This document shows positions 21,773 to 34,388 of a DNA stretch of 64,000 nucleotides, piece by piece (positions within the stretch are counted from its first letter, which is position 1; every line of letters begins with the position of its first letter). Source of the DNA: Acholoe squamosa. Lineage: Eukaryota; Annelida; Polychaeta; Phyllodocida; Polynoidae. Made by a program: the position numbers and the translations under genes. The notes beneath the pieces are model-generated. The model saw only the letters and a list, made by a program, of their open reading frames with translations, was not told the origin of the DNA and searched no databases. The stretch covers positions 7,018,001 to 7,082,000 of the forward strand of contig OX439041.1 of NCBI GenBank assembly GCA_949317995.1, written 5' to 3'.

Positions 21773-24700
21773 AGTTCAGGTCCAGCCGCACACCTGTGTC
21801 AGTACTTAACTAAGTGCCATCCCCCATCCTCCCATGTGATCCCAAAGCTAGAAGATTGCGATACTATTAACCTGACCTTTACCCAAAACCTAAATCTCTA
21901 TAATGTACAGTATCATTTTATTTGTTGCCTAGTGTAACCCTGTGTGCCCATATCAAGCCTGTCAGCTGTTGTAGCATGTGGGTAAGCAGCCTCTGACCCC
22001 CAGGCGGTATTGGAATATACCGCCTGGGCCGACCCTGTACTTTTTGACCACCATGCCCCCACTGCTCCCACCCTGCCAACTAGCTGTGCACTGCAGTGAA
22101 GGGCCTGGTCACAGCTAAGTGCACAGTACTCCTAGAGCCAAATGAAGGGGGCTGCACTGTGCACCTCCGAAGGCAATTTATTATGTCACTTATTATGATA
22201 CCTAGGGCCTATATATTTGCTAAGACACCGGCAGGAAGAATGAGCATATATTGCCCTTGGCTCCTAAATATGATATTGCCTTCTGGGGCGTCTATAAATA
22301 ACGTCACACAGGAGGGGGTTGGGGGTATTTTCTGATTGTCACCAAGTTTGACAGGGGGGGGGGGGTGTCAAGGATTGTGTGAAGTCACATTTTCAAAAAT
22401 TAATTTTAAAGGGGGCCTAGCATGCTAATGCATGCCTGCATTAAAAAGTCTCATGACCACCCTTGACCAATCAGATCATCGCAAATTTGCCGCTGGGTCC
22501 CACAATTTTATCAACAATCTTTGATGCGGTACCTGTTACCCATGTTGTTATTTGCTGTGCTAGCTCCCCTTTAAGACCTTTATCAAAGACACCATATGAA
22601 ACAAGCTATATATGTTAGCTAGAAGGGAACTACAGAGTGGCCAAGTGTAACATAATATTTGAGGGGGATGTTGGTGATGTGTGACGAAGTGTGACAGGGG
22701 GTGGGGGGTATTGAAAATGGCCAACAAAAGGTGTGATGTAATTTATGGATGGCACCTCTGACCCCATGGAGTATATCTCATGTATAACCTTGTAGGTGAC
22801 ACATACACAAGGCCTATGCATAAATCAGACTTTTAATAGGCTATAGCTTCTTTTAGTAATATATATAGGCTAAAAATTATGTTAGGGAACATTCAACAAT
22901 CATGTCACTGTTTTTGGCAGGTTTTTGGACCCCCACCCCAATGTCACTGTTTGTCACTGGTACCAAAAGAGCCCCCCCTCACCCCCTTAGCAGTGATGTA
23001 ATTGTTGAACATTCCCTTGTATTATATGATTTTGTTTCTCATTTTGGCTAAATAACTTCCCTCTATTAAGCACTGTACATGGAAGTTGTTTATTGTTGAG
23101 GGGGTGCCCAAGAACCCTCACTTGGCCCTTGGCCTCCCTCTGCTGGAAATGGGCGTCCAAGGCTGCCCATTTTATAGCATCAAAAGTCACAAGTAAAGAC
23201 CCGTCCAGGCCCTAAGTATGGGCCTGGATTATTGAGGCTGGTGGGTAAGCAGCAATCATACATTACAGTGCATGAAAAGGTCCAATCCATTGGTGGGCCT
23301 AATGATACTCCTAGATTAGAACTGCTTTCAAGAATACTGAGCCCAAGAACCCTCTGAATCTCTGTAGTCAATGCGAATCAAATATGTAGAAGGTATCCTG
23401 TTTACGTCTATTGATCTGCCTGTTACTGTGTAAGAATACTGTTGCTAAGCTAACCATTTTCTTGCATACAAACTTTATTAAATAGAATCATTGCCAGCAC
23501 TAAGTCGCAAATCTAGTGACACTCTATTTGATTGTGGTTGAGATGTTAGACAAACCCTGTTGGTGATGATCACTAACAGGGAGTGTTGCTATGGAAAGTT
23601 GTTGTTTCTTAGCAGCAATTACCTATAACAGTGAAATGATGGCTCGTGTAGATCCCCCTGGCCTATCTAAGGGGAGAAGGTTTCAAAAGCTCTATTAAAA
23701 ATCAATTCTTTTGGAAAGAGAGATCATTATCTCATTTTTGTGAGTTTTCTTAAGTTATAATAAGTTACATAAAAGTGTAATTTTTGTATCATATTGATAG
23801 GATATCTTCAGTACAAGATCTTCAGTACAACATTACTTCCTGACCCTTCCATAAATATGGGAAAACAAGTTGTATCCATTGGTAATGACCCTGCATTGAA
23901 CTCCTTGAATATGCCTCTTTTGGAAGGCTTGCTGCTGTACTATGGGGCTTTAACATGGAAGTGGTGATTGGATATCAAAGGGTAAAAACTCTGGAGCAGC
24001 ATTACGATAACCGTTAATGGACTGCTCAGGGATGTCTGTTGTCTAGATCCCTATCGAAACAATACCACCCTTGTTTTATAAAATCTCTTTACTTCTTTAA
24101 ATCCTTGTGTTTCACATGGTACAATAGCAGTGCATATACATGCAGTACAGGGAGTAAAGGGTGATATATATATTTCCCCATAGCCTCTACATTATGATGT
24201 TTCCTTATAAATATTCATCTGCCAACCACAGGACTAACCTAGATATAAAAAAAAATGAATCAGAAACATACAACAAAATTATAGACACAACAATTTTGAA
24301 GAATCAACGTGAATTCTTGTATGGTGATTTATTAAAACAGGTAGTAACTACATTCTTGACACTAAGTTTCCTCGTACAATGCATGTGTCAGATGCATTCA
24401 TAGGCTTTGCATCCATGCCGCATCCTCCTTTCTAGCAATGCTCATGAGACTATTTTCCTATCTGGAATGTCTGTTTGACATGTCTAGAAGGTATATCTTG
24501 CCACACTGTACTGTCAGCATATACACACCCAATATAGTAGTATGGCACCCTTAGGGTATCTTGTTGGTCTATCACTCGGCCTGAGGTCGGTCCCTACATG
24601 TATTATGATATGTTTTTTTTTATGTCAATGATTAACTTTGTCTCATTCCCCCTCGCCATTTTAAGTGAAGCATAAATCCAATTTCAGGGATGAATGATTC

Positions 24701-24989
24701 CCACCATTCCCATTGTCCTTTCTCTAGGGTAGGTCCATTTGAAGTATATTTTGCCGTGACACACAATGTTATAATATTTCAGGGATGTATGGGGGCCAAG
24801 GATGGGAATGAGTATATCTAATTGTCTTTATAAAAATATAGCTACCCCCACCCTTAACCGAGACCCCTGGCCCTCCCAATACAAATTTGCTTCATTTGAC
24901 AGCCCCTGACAGCAGAGTACACAGCTGTGTGAACATTACGATATACTTAGGAGTTGCCACACGGACAATTAGCACACTCTATGTACTAT
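21773..24989. other. Gene-free stretch
   Basis: No convincing exon. A small perfect hairpin, CCCAGGCGGTAT/ATACCGCCTGGG, lies at 21999-22028. Several G/C homopolymer runs are present (e.g. 22352-22368). Confidence 0.35.
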
Positions 24990-25623
24990 GGAGCCCCTAA
25001 TAGGACATACCAAAAAAGAATTTTCCCCAGAAAAAAATATTCTTGCAGATGCACAAACATTCTTGCAGATGCACAAATAATTCTTGCGGGTACACAAATA
25101 TTCTTGCAGATGCACAGATAATTCTTGCGGGTACACAAATATTCTTGCTGAAGCACAAACATTCTTGCGAATGCACAAATAATTCTTGTAGGTGCACAAA
25201 TAACTATTGCTGGTAGGCAAACATTCTTGTGAATGCACAAAACATTCTTGCAGGTGGACAAACATTCTTGCAGGTGCACAAATCATTGATCTTTCACACA
25301 CAAGAAATATTCTTGTGGCCACAAAAAAAACTGCCCACTACAAAAAACATTTCTGTACCTGCAATAATGTTTGTGCACCTGCAAGAACTATTTGTGTACC
25401 TGAAAGTACTATTTGTGTACCCCCAAGATTTATTTCTGCACCAGCAAGTTTTTTTTGTGTACCCACAAGAATGATTTGTGCACCCGCAAGAATAATTTGT
25501 GTACCCGCAGGAATGTTTGTGCACCCGCAAGAATGTTTGTGCACCCGCAAGAATAATTTGTACACCTGCAAGAATATTTTTCTAGGGAAAAAAATATTTT
25601 TGGTATGTCCTATTAGGGGCTCC
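24990..25623. mobile_element. Fold-back element with inverted arrays of 20/21-bp repeats
   Basis: Perfect 27-bp TIRs (GGAGCCCCTAATAGGACATA... at 24990-25016 and its inverse at 25597-25623) enclose two head-to-head arrays. The left arm has about 12 units like ATTCTTGCAGATGCACAAAT at a 20-21 bp period (25039-25285). The right arm has about 12 inverted units (25355-25580). The centre (25290-25350) is unique. No protein is needed to explain the frames, which simply follow the 21-bp period. Confidence 0.9.
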
Positions 25624-25966
25624 GTAATAACCGGCCCTTAGTAGACAAATATATGTGTAGGCTAAGGGGAGAGTGTATTTAGTAGGGCTTTCCTTTCAAT
25701 TCCCTTAGGAAATGATACCAACCTTTGTGATACAAACAACAGGAGCGAGCCTTTAGGATAAAACATGAGTTATAAGGTCCCATTGAGTAGTGGGCCCACC
25801 TCCCCCATAGGTCCTTCCGAGCTGTTGTATCCCTATCTAGACAGTATCTTCTGGCCCTAAGGACATTTATAAATCATCTTCAGCCAGCCACACTTTAAAT
25901 AACCTCAGATAGTGTAACTGCTTACTGTGAGGTACAATGCATAAGACATCCACTCTCTGCTAGTAC
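25624..25966. other. Gene-free stretch
   Basis: Nothing recognisable. Confidence 0.3.
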
Positions 25967-26600
25967 TGGAACGTGTTGCTTTTATGGTAAAAAGACCTGT
26001 CAGTAGGTACCCTCTTTTCAAAAGAAGTCACGCTCTGCTTAACCATTCAACTTTCACTCACCAAATTAGTCTGAAAAGTCACCTGCCTTGTTTAAAACAG
26101 AGAGAGCTGCACTATCAGGTACCTACTCATGTCACACACTCTATAGTATATTATACTGACTGACTTCTCCCAACCAAGTACCTACTCAAATCTCTCTTTT
26201 TTAGCACCATACTTGAATGACCACTTGTGAGCAACAAAAGGGACAAGTTAAAGCTACATGAAAAGAAAGGAACTCAATTCTAACAGAGGTGCTATTTCCA
26301 AATTGGAACTGACTACCGTCAGGAAATGACTTCCCCCCCTGTTTTACAGCAATGTAATTGGTTATAGAAGTGGTTCTGAAGTGGTCATTAATTGGGGAAT
26401 GCTTCCCAGTATGACTCACACTAAGAGGATTGATTCTGAGTGTTAGGTGAGAAGTTGGTTCTAAGCAGCAGAACAGCCAGGAACTGGAAGGTGAGTTACG
26501 ACAGTGAGAATCCGATTCTGATTCTTTTCGCAATAGCCTCCTGGAAATGAGGGCATTTTTAGCCAGCTCTTCCTTTTACTATAGGAGCAACACCCTTCAG
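25967..26600 (+). mobile_element. MITE family 1, copy 4, split by a family-X insertion
   Basis: The left part (25967-26267) and right part (26544-26600) match other family 1 copies. Between them about 276 bp is inserted, whose right end (GATTCTTTTCGCAATAGCC) matches the family-X terminus at 17792. Confidence 0.75.
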
Positions 26601-27199
26601 TACAACTTCACCAATATGCTGGCCTTTTTTGGTCATACATCTTTCATCATTATGAGCCAAATACTGTTGCTGAAACTCTTATGGGGCTAATAGGTGTGGT
26701 TTTAATGTGATAGATAAAAGGGAAAAATCAATGTAAAATCTTTTTACACATGTATAAGCCAAATCCTCTCTCACAAACTCCCATTTTGCTTATAATGAGG
26801 TGGGCTTATAGTTGAGGTTTTTATGGTAGTGATTTAGGGCACTATGGCATCACATGAGGCTCTTTTGATTTCTAGTAGAGAAAAAAAACAGGCATCCAGG
26901 TTTCAATACACTGGCTTCCCACCAAATACATGACCTGCACAATGTAAGTTATCCTGATATTATTCTCTATGAAGTGAGGAAAGGATTCTCGATAAGACTA
27001 GTATTTAACCTAGTTATGCATTAAACAGTGTTTGATATTAATGACTCTTTGAACAACCAACAACTTACTTCCTTACTTATAAATGTCAGTTAGCCTTGGA
27101 AAGGCCACAAGCTTTCATCTGCCCAGCTTGTCAACTTGGGTACACACAAGTTTTGTCTTAAAAAGTCTCATTGATTCAGGATGACCGGTTGTGGCCTTG
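26601..27199. other. Gene-free stretch
   Basis: Contains a fragment related to the ATAAGCC MITE (26755-26830). No gene. Confidence 0.35.
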
Positions 27200-27532
27200 T
27201 GGACTGACATTTCAGGGTCAAGTGCACCCTACAGGGTATATATAATTAGCCGAACCACAGTGTAGCCACTCTTGAGAGAACGAGTTTTTCCACTGCTATT
27301 TTTTACCTTCCACTGCTATCTTTTCTCTGTGGACCTGTTGCCACTCTGCACAGTTGTTAGTTGCTTGGAATAGTGAAAGAAGGGTTGAGGCTAACAGCGC
27401 TCACTAAAAATTGGCTGGCTATCAGAAAGGAAGTCAGGCCTACCTTACCATAGCAGTTAAGAGTAAGGGAGGGAAATCACTAACATCTCATAGGTAGCGA
27501 TGGCAGAGCCTTTTGAATTAACCTCCAGGGTC
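27200..27532. mobile_element. Family-Y right-end fragment
   Basis: Shares GGAATAGTG...GGGTTGAGGCTAA and the terminal CTTTTGAATTAACCTCCAG with the right third of 17319-18464. The left end is missing. Confidence 0.5.
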
Positions 27533-28294
27533 AAGAGCATGTGTAGCTTCTCAATCTACACTCTCAGCTAAAATTGTAAATGGGCTATAAAGACCACTGG
27601 GTCAATGGATTCATACTGGCGGTAACTAACACTGTTTTCCAAAAGTGCAGCAAATCTTTTGTACAATGCTTGCCCCAGTCTGAGAGTGTGGTTACCTGTC
27701 TTGTATATCAATATTATTGACACTGATCAGGTGATGCCTTTGGGCGCTGTTTTCATCCCCTACGGGCGGGGGTCAAAAAGATTTTACCCTTGAGAGGGGG
27801 GGGAGGTCATCTGCATGTATGCCCACCAACTCACCCCCTAACCTGTCCACCATTTCATCTTTCTTTTTTGTTTGAGGAAACTTATCAGGCCAAGTCCCTA
27901 AAATGCCTTAATTGAGCATTGTGTAATATCCTAAACATCTGTTGCTTCTACACATTAACATCATGTTTACCTCATGAAGGTTTGGATTCGTGAAGCACAT
28001 GTGTCTAATCTGCTTACCTGCAAACAAATAGGTAATTGATTAGAAAATATGTAACATTTAGAGAACAGTGTGAACAACATATGGCTCCGATATGATTACT
28101 GAAATTCAACTCAGGTGTGTATACATACTCCTGATGTATATATACCGTGGAATTCTCTATTTATTTTATGTGAATAACTTCTTCCCATAGAGATAGCATT
28201 GCAGGGCCGATCCACACACCCTCAGTGGCGTAACGAGTGCCGATCCACCACAGCGGCCGATCCACCACTGCAGCCTCGTTCTGGGTGCATGTAA

Positions 28295-28345
28295 ACATTC
28301 AAAATGGCGATGGGCGCTCGTGCGGGGAACTACGGTAACGGATTT
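28295..28345 (+). other. Possible first exon in a CG-rich block
   Basis: In an otherwise AT-rich region, 28200-28470 is CG-rich. AAAATGGCGATGGGC begins a frame of ten codons that ends at a donor-like TACG|GTAACG. It could be a short first exon with its promoter, or simply part of the repeat with GCCGATCCAC words. No downstream exon was found. Confidence 0.2.
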
Positions 28346-28389
28346 TGCTAATTTTCAGTTAATTAAACACTCTAAAAACATAAAATAAA

Positions 28390-28480
28390 TATAGAACTAA
28401 ACTCCCCTGATGTCCTCGGTGGCCGATCCACCCCTCGTGGTGGATCGGCCACCTCGTACACCATGGTCGTTTAGTTCTAT
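28390..28480. repeat. Long hairpin centred on GGTGGCCGATCCAC
   Basis: 28418-28431 pairs perfectly with 28440-28453. An outer stem, ATAGAACTAAAC/GTTTAGTTCTAT, closes the structure. The GCCGATCCAC word also occurs singly at 28206, 28234 and 28257. Confidence 0.8.
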
Positions 28481-29040
28481 CTATGTATTTATATAAGCCA
28501 CACCCATGATTTAGAAGGAGTTAGGAGGTGCACCTGGTGCTTCAAGATTAGAGTTTTAGTACTGCTCTATAGTGCCAAATAGCCTCCTATAACCTGCACT
28601 CCTTCTTTGGACTGATTAAATATGCCTCACTTTTTTTGGTTGTTGTATAAGCCACAACTTGCAATATGAGAGGATTTACGGTAGCTATGGTTTGATAAGA
28701 AACTCTTCTTGTAGTCCTCATGACAACTTTCCTAGATCTGTGTGATTTGTGTGTCTATTGCCTTATGTTCTGTTGTTTGTGAAGGAATGCCCAACAAGCA
28801 CTGTCACACTCAGAAGGCATTATATTTCCCTTAGTAACTTACTGCATATGGGTACAGTATAGTACCCATGGGTTGTCTTAACGGTCTCTTGCTTATATCA
28901 TAGGTACATGAAACTCATGTCTAGATTGCTTGCGAAAATCTTTCTGTGTATAGAGATATGGATCTGGGAAATGGCAAATGACCATCTTTTTCAGGTGTGA
29001 ATGTCTCTGTCTAGTATAGTTACACTCTCTAGATCACAGA

Positions 29041-30329
29041 AGGTAACTGACATTTTCATGGTTCCCCTAAAATGAATACATCTACAGAAAAACTTCAGGA
29101 AAGTCATGTGCATCTCCCGCAGAGGACCTGTTTGCAGTTGCCTTGAACCTAAGCTGGGAACCATTCAATTCTAAGAATTCACCAACCCTGTTATGGATAT
29201 ATGATTTGCTAAGAAAGATTCCTGAATATCTTATTGCATAGTTAGCCGATACATCAGTATGGTACCGCTGGACTATTATTATGGCCATACTTTATGTTTT
29301 TTTTATGTGTACATGAATTTATGTTGAAAGTTTATTTGTGTATAGTGATATGGGCCTGTTAATTGCCAATTACCATAAACCCTATGCCTGAAAGTCTCTA
29401 TTTAGTATCATTGCTTTAACGAGTCACAACATTGATCTCAGAAAACTCTCATCTAGGGATCTATATCTTACTGACTTGTTTTTGACAATCATTAAGCCTT
29501 GAAGCATATATTATCATTAGACTCACCTCTTGCGATTTATGTATGCAATAAGGTTATGTGACATAATGGAACTGCTGCTGGCTCGTGCATGTGCTGCTAA
29601 AAATCACTTTCCCAAGGTAGCGAGTATAGTTCTTTACAGGCAAAGGGCACTTGAATAGTCTCTTTCTGGTCCAATAGGATCTAATGTGATAAGATCAAAA
29701 TTAAGTCCAAACTGAATAATCATGTATTTTTCCTTTTTCTTTGATATTTGAATCTCAACTCATCTCAGAAAATTATGAAAACTGCCTTAGATAAAGACCC
29801 TTTGAGAAATACTTGTAAGTACACTGTAAAAAAATGTAGACGAAAATATCAACGGAATCCTAGTGCCAAAGTTGCCAGAGATCCATCATTATTTGCACCG
29901 TGATTCCTTGTACCACCGTATTGTCACCTGGGGCTTCTTGTGAAAACAGCACTGCTTCACTGCAAAATAATTATGATGGTTCCGTCTTCAGTTTTATAAG
30001 GCCTAGTAGATTACACTTTACAGAGCAGCTTCGTTCCAAACTGATACTTTTAGTGAGCAGCTGTGATGAATCTTCTGACTTGGGCTTATGTAATATGTAA
30101 CAGCCCCGCAAGTAAATGGCACAGTGCACAAATTATGTCGTGCTGGCATAAACAAATTAGAATGATGTCCCTAAAGTTGTAGGAATGAATGGTTGCTGAA
30201 AACCTGCAACTCAAAAGATGTAATGGATGACCAGATTGCCCTCAGGTTGGTTAATACAGTTAGAAATGAGTCGACTTACCATTAAAAGAATTTAAAGCCT
30301 TTTTGCTTCGAATTCACACTTCAATAGGT
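29041..30329. other. Gene-free, with dispersed-repeat pieces
   Basis: 29308-29440 resembles 28908-29040. 29900-30015 resembles the left arm of the fold-back element at 55225 (TTGTACCACCGTA...CACCTGGGGCTTCTTG). Confidence 0.4.
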
Positions 30330-30500
30330 TTCAGGGATTACTGTAAATTGGGAGAGGGCTATATCCCTAGTCAGAAAAAGTATGTGAATAGCAGTTGTCA
30401 GAAAAGTACCGCCTCCTCTATCCAACAATTCAGTCTCTATCAATTTCCTGATTTGAGTTTTGACACCAGCATTCCTATATTAATAGGCAGTTTACGCTTG
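30330..30500. repeat. Dispersed repeat, copy 1 of 3
   Basis: The block CCCTAGTCAGAAAA...GTGTCAGAAAAGTAC...CAATTCAGTCTCT...AATAGGCAGTT recurs, diverged, at 36160-36340 and, more weakly, at 39590-39725. Confidence 0.5.
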
Positions 30501-31395
30501 GATGCTCCATCCAATACTTGAAGTGCTTATTGTTCAGAGCATTGATAGGAAAAACATTGTCAAGAATATTGTCTCGATCTATATGCCTCTTAACACTGAA
30601 GGAATGTGGATCTGAAGCCTAACTCTAGATACAAAACACTGATATTGAATGCAGTAGGGGTAGCAAAGGAGATTGGGTCAGGTTGCTTCAGGTCTGTCTC
30701 CAAATGAGATAAGGTCTCAGGGCAAGACTGTGTGTGCCAGAGTCATACGTACAGTAGAGGCTCAGTAGAAACATGCTCTTTTTCTTTTTTTTCTATTTTT
30801 CTGCAGCAATAACTAAGCTACCTTACTGTAGTTCCATGGAAGCATGCCAGCTCAGTTATCAAATTCTGAATTGTTGTTGGCAACTAGCAATTATTATATA
30901 CTACAGCAATTCGATAAAGCAAATGTCACTTGACAGCAAAGATTATAAATCATGGTTAAAAGGGGCAATAGCTCCTAGAAGAATACATGAAGTGGCAGTA
31001 ATATGTAGGTTCATTCAGTCACTACGTTTTATGGTTTCTACTCATTCAGTCACTGTTCCTAATTTGTCAGATTATTAAGGATAACTATAGTGACTACTAC
31101 GTAATTATACACATGTCCGAACAGTCCCTGTAGCACCACAGCTACTATGCACACTAGACTGTGCAGCCTTTGATCAAGAAGGGTGACTTTGCAAATATTT
31201 GTCAGGGCCCTCTGATCCTTATCCAAGGATCCATAAACTTGTGTCTAAAGCAAGCTCTCTCTCTCTCATGAATTACTAATTAATATGAAGCTGGTGTGGT
31301 ATAACATTGTCCATAGCTTCAGGGGAGGGCAGATGATTAGACTATGAAAGATGTAGTTTATCCATATGGAGGTAGTTTAACCACCTCACTGCACC
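30501..31395. other. Gene-free stretch
   Basis: A 101-aa plus-strand frame at 30773-31078 follows a pyrimidine tract but has no recognisable domain; not called. Confidence 0.3.
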
Positions 31396-31545
31396 TGGAG
31401 GGTGTTGCAATAGGGTTAAAGGTCAAACGCCACTTTTTTGAGTCCTGATTTATTTTTGTGTAGGTAGAGTAAAGCATGTCTTTTTAAAATGAGAGGGTAC
31501 ATACATAGTGGTGTCTTTAGCTTATGTACAACAGCATCCTGAACA
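31396..31545. mobile_element. Short MITE-like element related to family 1 ends
   Basis: Starts CTGGAGGGTGTTGC and ends near ACAACAGCATCCTG, like family 1 termini, but the interior is different and only about 150 bp long. Confidence 0.4.
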
Positions 31546-32032
31546 CACCCCTGTTGATCGTGAAGAGCTTTGCACAGCAAACCTACCTGACCTCAGCTTC
31601 ACAAAACACACATCTCTTTGACTGCCCAAGGTTTGGCTTAAGGAGTATATAATATGCAGGTTATGTAGGTTGTCTGGTACGTTTATAGTGAAGGTAATTT
31701 ATCAGTTGTAAAATAAACTATTGGCAATCACTCTGTAGCCAGAGACTAGTTACCTGTCTTGTAAATACAGTATTATTGACACCAATTAGGGTCAGGTAAG
31801 ATTACAAACACAGGCTAAGTATAGAAATTGATTTGACTTAATTAACTGCAGAAACGCATTTAGTTAGGGTCCTAGTCAGGTTTTCACAGTTATCAAAATA
31901 AATACTCGGTTCCAAAACATAATAAATGAACTTCAAAATTTTACCACACTATTAAATGACTTATGTTTTAACCAATTTTACCTGCAAATTTTCAAAATAG
32001 CAAACACAATATTTAGAAACCCAACTCTTCAT

Positions 32033-32110
32033 ATATGTGGATCAACACGGTAAAAGGTATGCCCGCGAGGGGGTACGCAGGCGTACCTTTTACCGTGTTG
32101 ATCCACATAT
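32033..32110. repeat. 31-bp-arm hairpin
   Basis: 32033-32063 (ATATGTGGATCAACACGG...) pairs with 32080-32110 with a single mismatch around a 16-base GC-rich loop. No gene nearby. Confidence 0.9.
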
Positions 32111-32852
32111 CAATACCAACCTGTTAGCCTAGTCAATGACCTATTATTCAGCTGAGCTCTACTGTAACAGGCAAACTGATACAGTACCTGTGCCACCAAC
32201 CTGCCACATCAAGCTGTCTACAGAAACCTGTAGTGTGGTGTGTGAATAAATTCCTTGAGCCTAGTTTTAGGGTTTAGTTGATAAAGATATTTTGCTTCTT
32301 CATTTACAAGTTTCCTCACATTTTCCACAGGAGCATTGGATGCTTTGAATCTGTAAATCACATTCATCTAATAAACTTTCCTGCAAACAAATAGAAAAAA
32401 TGAATAACATAGGGTTATAACTATTAACAGTGCTTGAGTGTTAAAGACATTTGGTTTGAGTTAGAATTAGCTTCAATACTTTTGATATGTAGGATAAGAG
32501 AAATGTCAATTACAGGCCTCATGAAAAGTATGATGTGTGAATATTTTCTTTTGTTTCCTGTTCTTTGCGGAGGAATGCAAACCAAATAGTTTACCAAGCA
32601 CAGCCATGCCTAGAAGTCATATACTAGCGGCCAGCTCGGATTGGCTGAAATCCGAGCTGACAAGATATTTATTCCTACTCCGCAGTGCTGGGGGAATGGT
32701 GAAAGTAGTCCTTGCCAGCTATCCCAGTATCCCACCACGTCAGAGAAGGATTCGCCTGAGAATACGAGCTGAGGTTAAATTGTCTCTCCCTCAATAACTT
32801 ACAGCCTATAGATAACTGATACGGCAGAATAATACTCACGGGCATAGATGTA
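32111..32852. other. Gene-free stretch
   Basis: A small hairpin, CAGCTCGGATT/AATCCGAGCTG, lies near 32631-32658. An 86-aa frame over it is not convincing. Confidence 0.3.
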
Positions 32853-33258
32853 CATCATCCCTTGGGCATAGTTAGGCCAAAAAAAAAAAAGTTGTGTTTC
32901 AAGTTACATGCCTCAAATATCTAGGGTCGGTAGGTCGGATATTTTTATTTTTTTATTTATTTTGTATAGAAAAGTATGGGCAGACATGTTGGATTCTATG
33001 ATTTTACAGTAGAGTTATGAAAAGCACAAGGAATATGAAGCTCATGTAAAAAATATCATCATCCCTTGGGCATAGTTAGGCCAAAAAAAAAAGTTGTGTT
33101 TCAAGTTACATGCCTCAAATATCTAGGGTCGGTAGGTCGGATATTTTTATTTTTTTATTTATTTTGTATAGAAATGTATGGGCAGACATGTTGGATTCTA
33201 TGATTTTACAGTAGAGTTATGAAAAGCACAAGGAATATGAAGCTCATGTAAAAAATAT
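32853..33258. repeat. 204-bp tandem duplication
   Basis: CATCATCCCTTGGGCATAG begins at 32853 and again at 33057. The two units differ mainly in poly-A length, so the duplication is recent. Confidence 0.9.
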
Positions 33259-34388
33259 GAATGAATGTTATGAACTGTATACCAATAGATAAAGACCTTG
33301 ATAAGCTCCACAAAAAAAAACTGATAAAAAAATGTGACAATCACAGGAAAACGCCTGAAAATTGCCAAAAAATGCTAACAATTCACAAAAGAAATACAAA
33401 AAAAAGCAGGACCATCCCTGTTTTGCTAGGGTCGGTCGGGTAACTGGAAACAAACGTTTTTTTGTAGGCCTTATATATCATCCCTTGCCTATATATGTAT
33501 GCCCATGAAATTATGGCTAGACTGCTTTAAAAAATCTTTTTGTGTATGGGAACATAGAACTTTGAACTACGAATCACCTCAAGTTTCAACTTTGAATGTC
33601 TCTATCTGGTATCATTACACTATCTATATGCATATAGATTGCCGTGGATTATTAACTTTGTCTCATGTCCTTAACCAAATTGAGTAAGCTATGGATAGGT
33701 GACTATTGTAAGGGCAAAATGGAAGACTGATAGGAAATGCCTGGTGCCTACTGTTTCCTTGCTCGTACTCATTTATCATACTGAATGCCTGTACTGCACA
33801 AAACAGAGTCAGGGAATTATAAACACTCTAAGAAAATCCTCAAGGGGTCTGGTAATTTCTCTTCTTCATCATTCATTATGCCTCAGGGAATATCTCTTCA
33901 TCAGCCTAACTGCTCTTGAGAGTTTTGTCTACAATATATTAAAATTCCTCTGCCAATCATTACAAGTGGTAAGTGGTTTAAATTTATTCATCAATTATGG
34001 CATCCATTTACAAAATGGGCCAAATGAACGGTGAATTATTCCATTAATAATCTGTGGTAACAATAGCCTGCTACTCCAAGTAGGACTGCAATGTTAAATT
34101 GGGACTGTTTATACTTGTTTGAGCCTTTAACTGAGAACCATGTTGGTCTATCCACAGCTCAAACTAATTAACAACGGTAACACCTTACGATAAGTACATG
34201 TCAAGTCTGTTCTGGGTCCTAATGGGTGGGAGTAAGCAGCACACAGCGGAATGGTTGTAAGGATCATGTCTTAGAGAGACTACAGGCACAGAATTCCCCC
34301 ATTGTTCTATAGAGGATTTCTCTGTTTGTTACGGTAAACCTCCTTGCTATCCTTTTCTGGTATCATAGCCTGTGATATCAGAGAGCTA
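33259..34388. other. Gene-free, end of old duplication unit 2
   Basis: 33505-33625 pairs with 28908-29040. Nothing else recognisable. Confidence 0.35.

Larger units (their letters stand above)
27660..29040. repeat. Old segmental duplication, unit 1 (pairs with 31740-33625)
   Basis: Several diverged blocks recur in the same order about 4-4.6 kb downstream: TTACCTGTCTTGTA...TATTATTGACAC (27690/31750), CCTGCAAACAAATAG (28017/32382), and the CATGAA...CTAGA(C/T)TGCTT...GAATGTCTCT block (28908/33505). The last block also has a diverged copy at about 29308-29440. No exon is visible in either unit. Confidence 0.45.

Noticed and set aside
25034-25580. CRISPR-like array
   Set aside because: Units are contiguous 20/21-bp repeats without spacers, in two orientations, in eukaryotic DNA.
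24969-25641. Cys-rich frames on both strands over the 20/21-bp repeats (up to 144 aa)
   Set aside because: They arise from the repeat period and occur in several frames at once. The region is explained by inverted repeat arrays.
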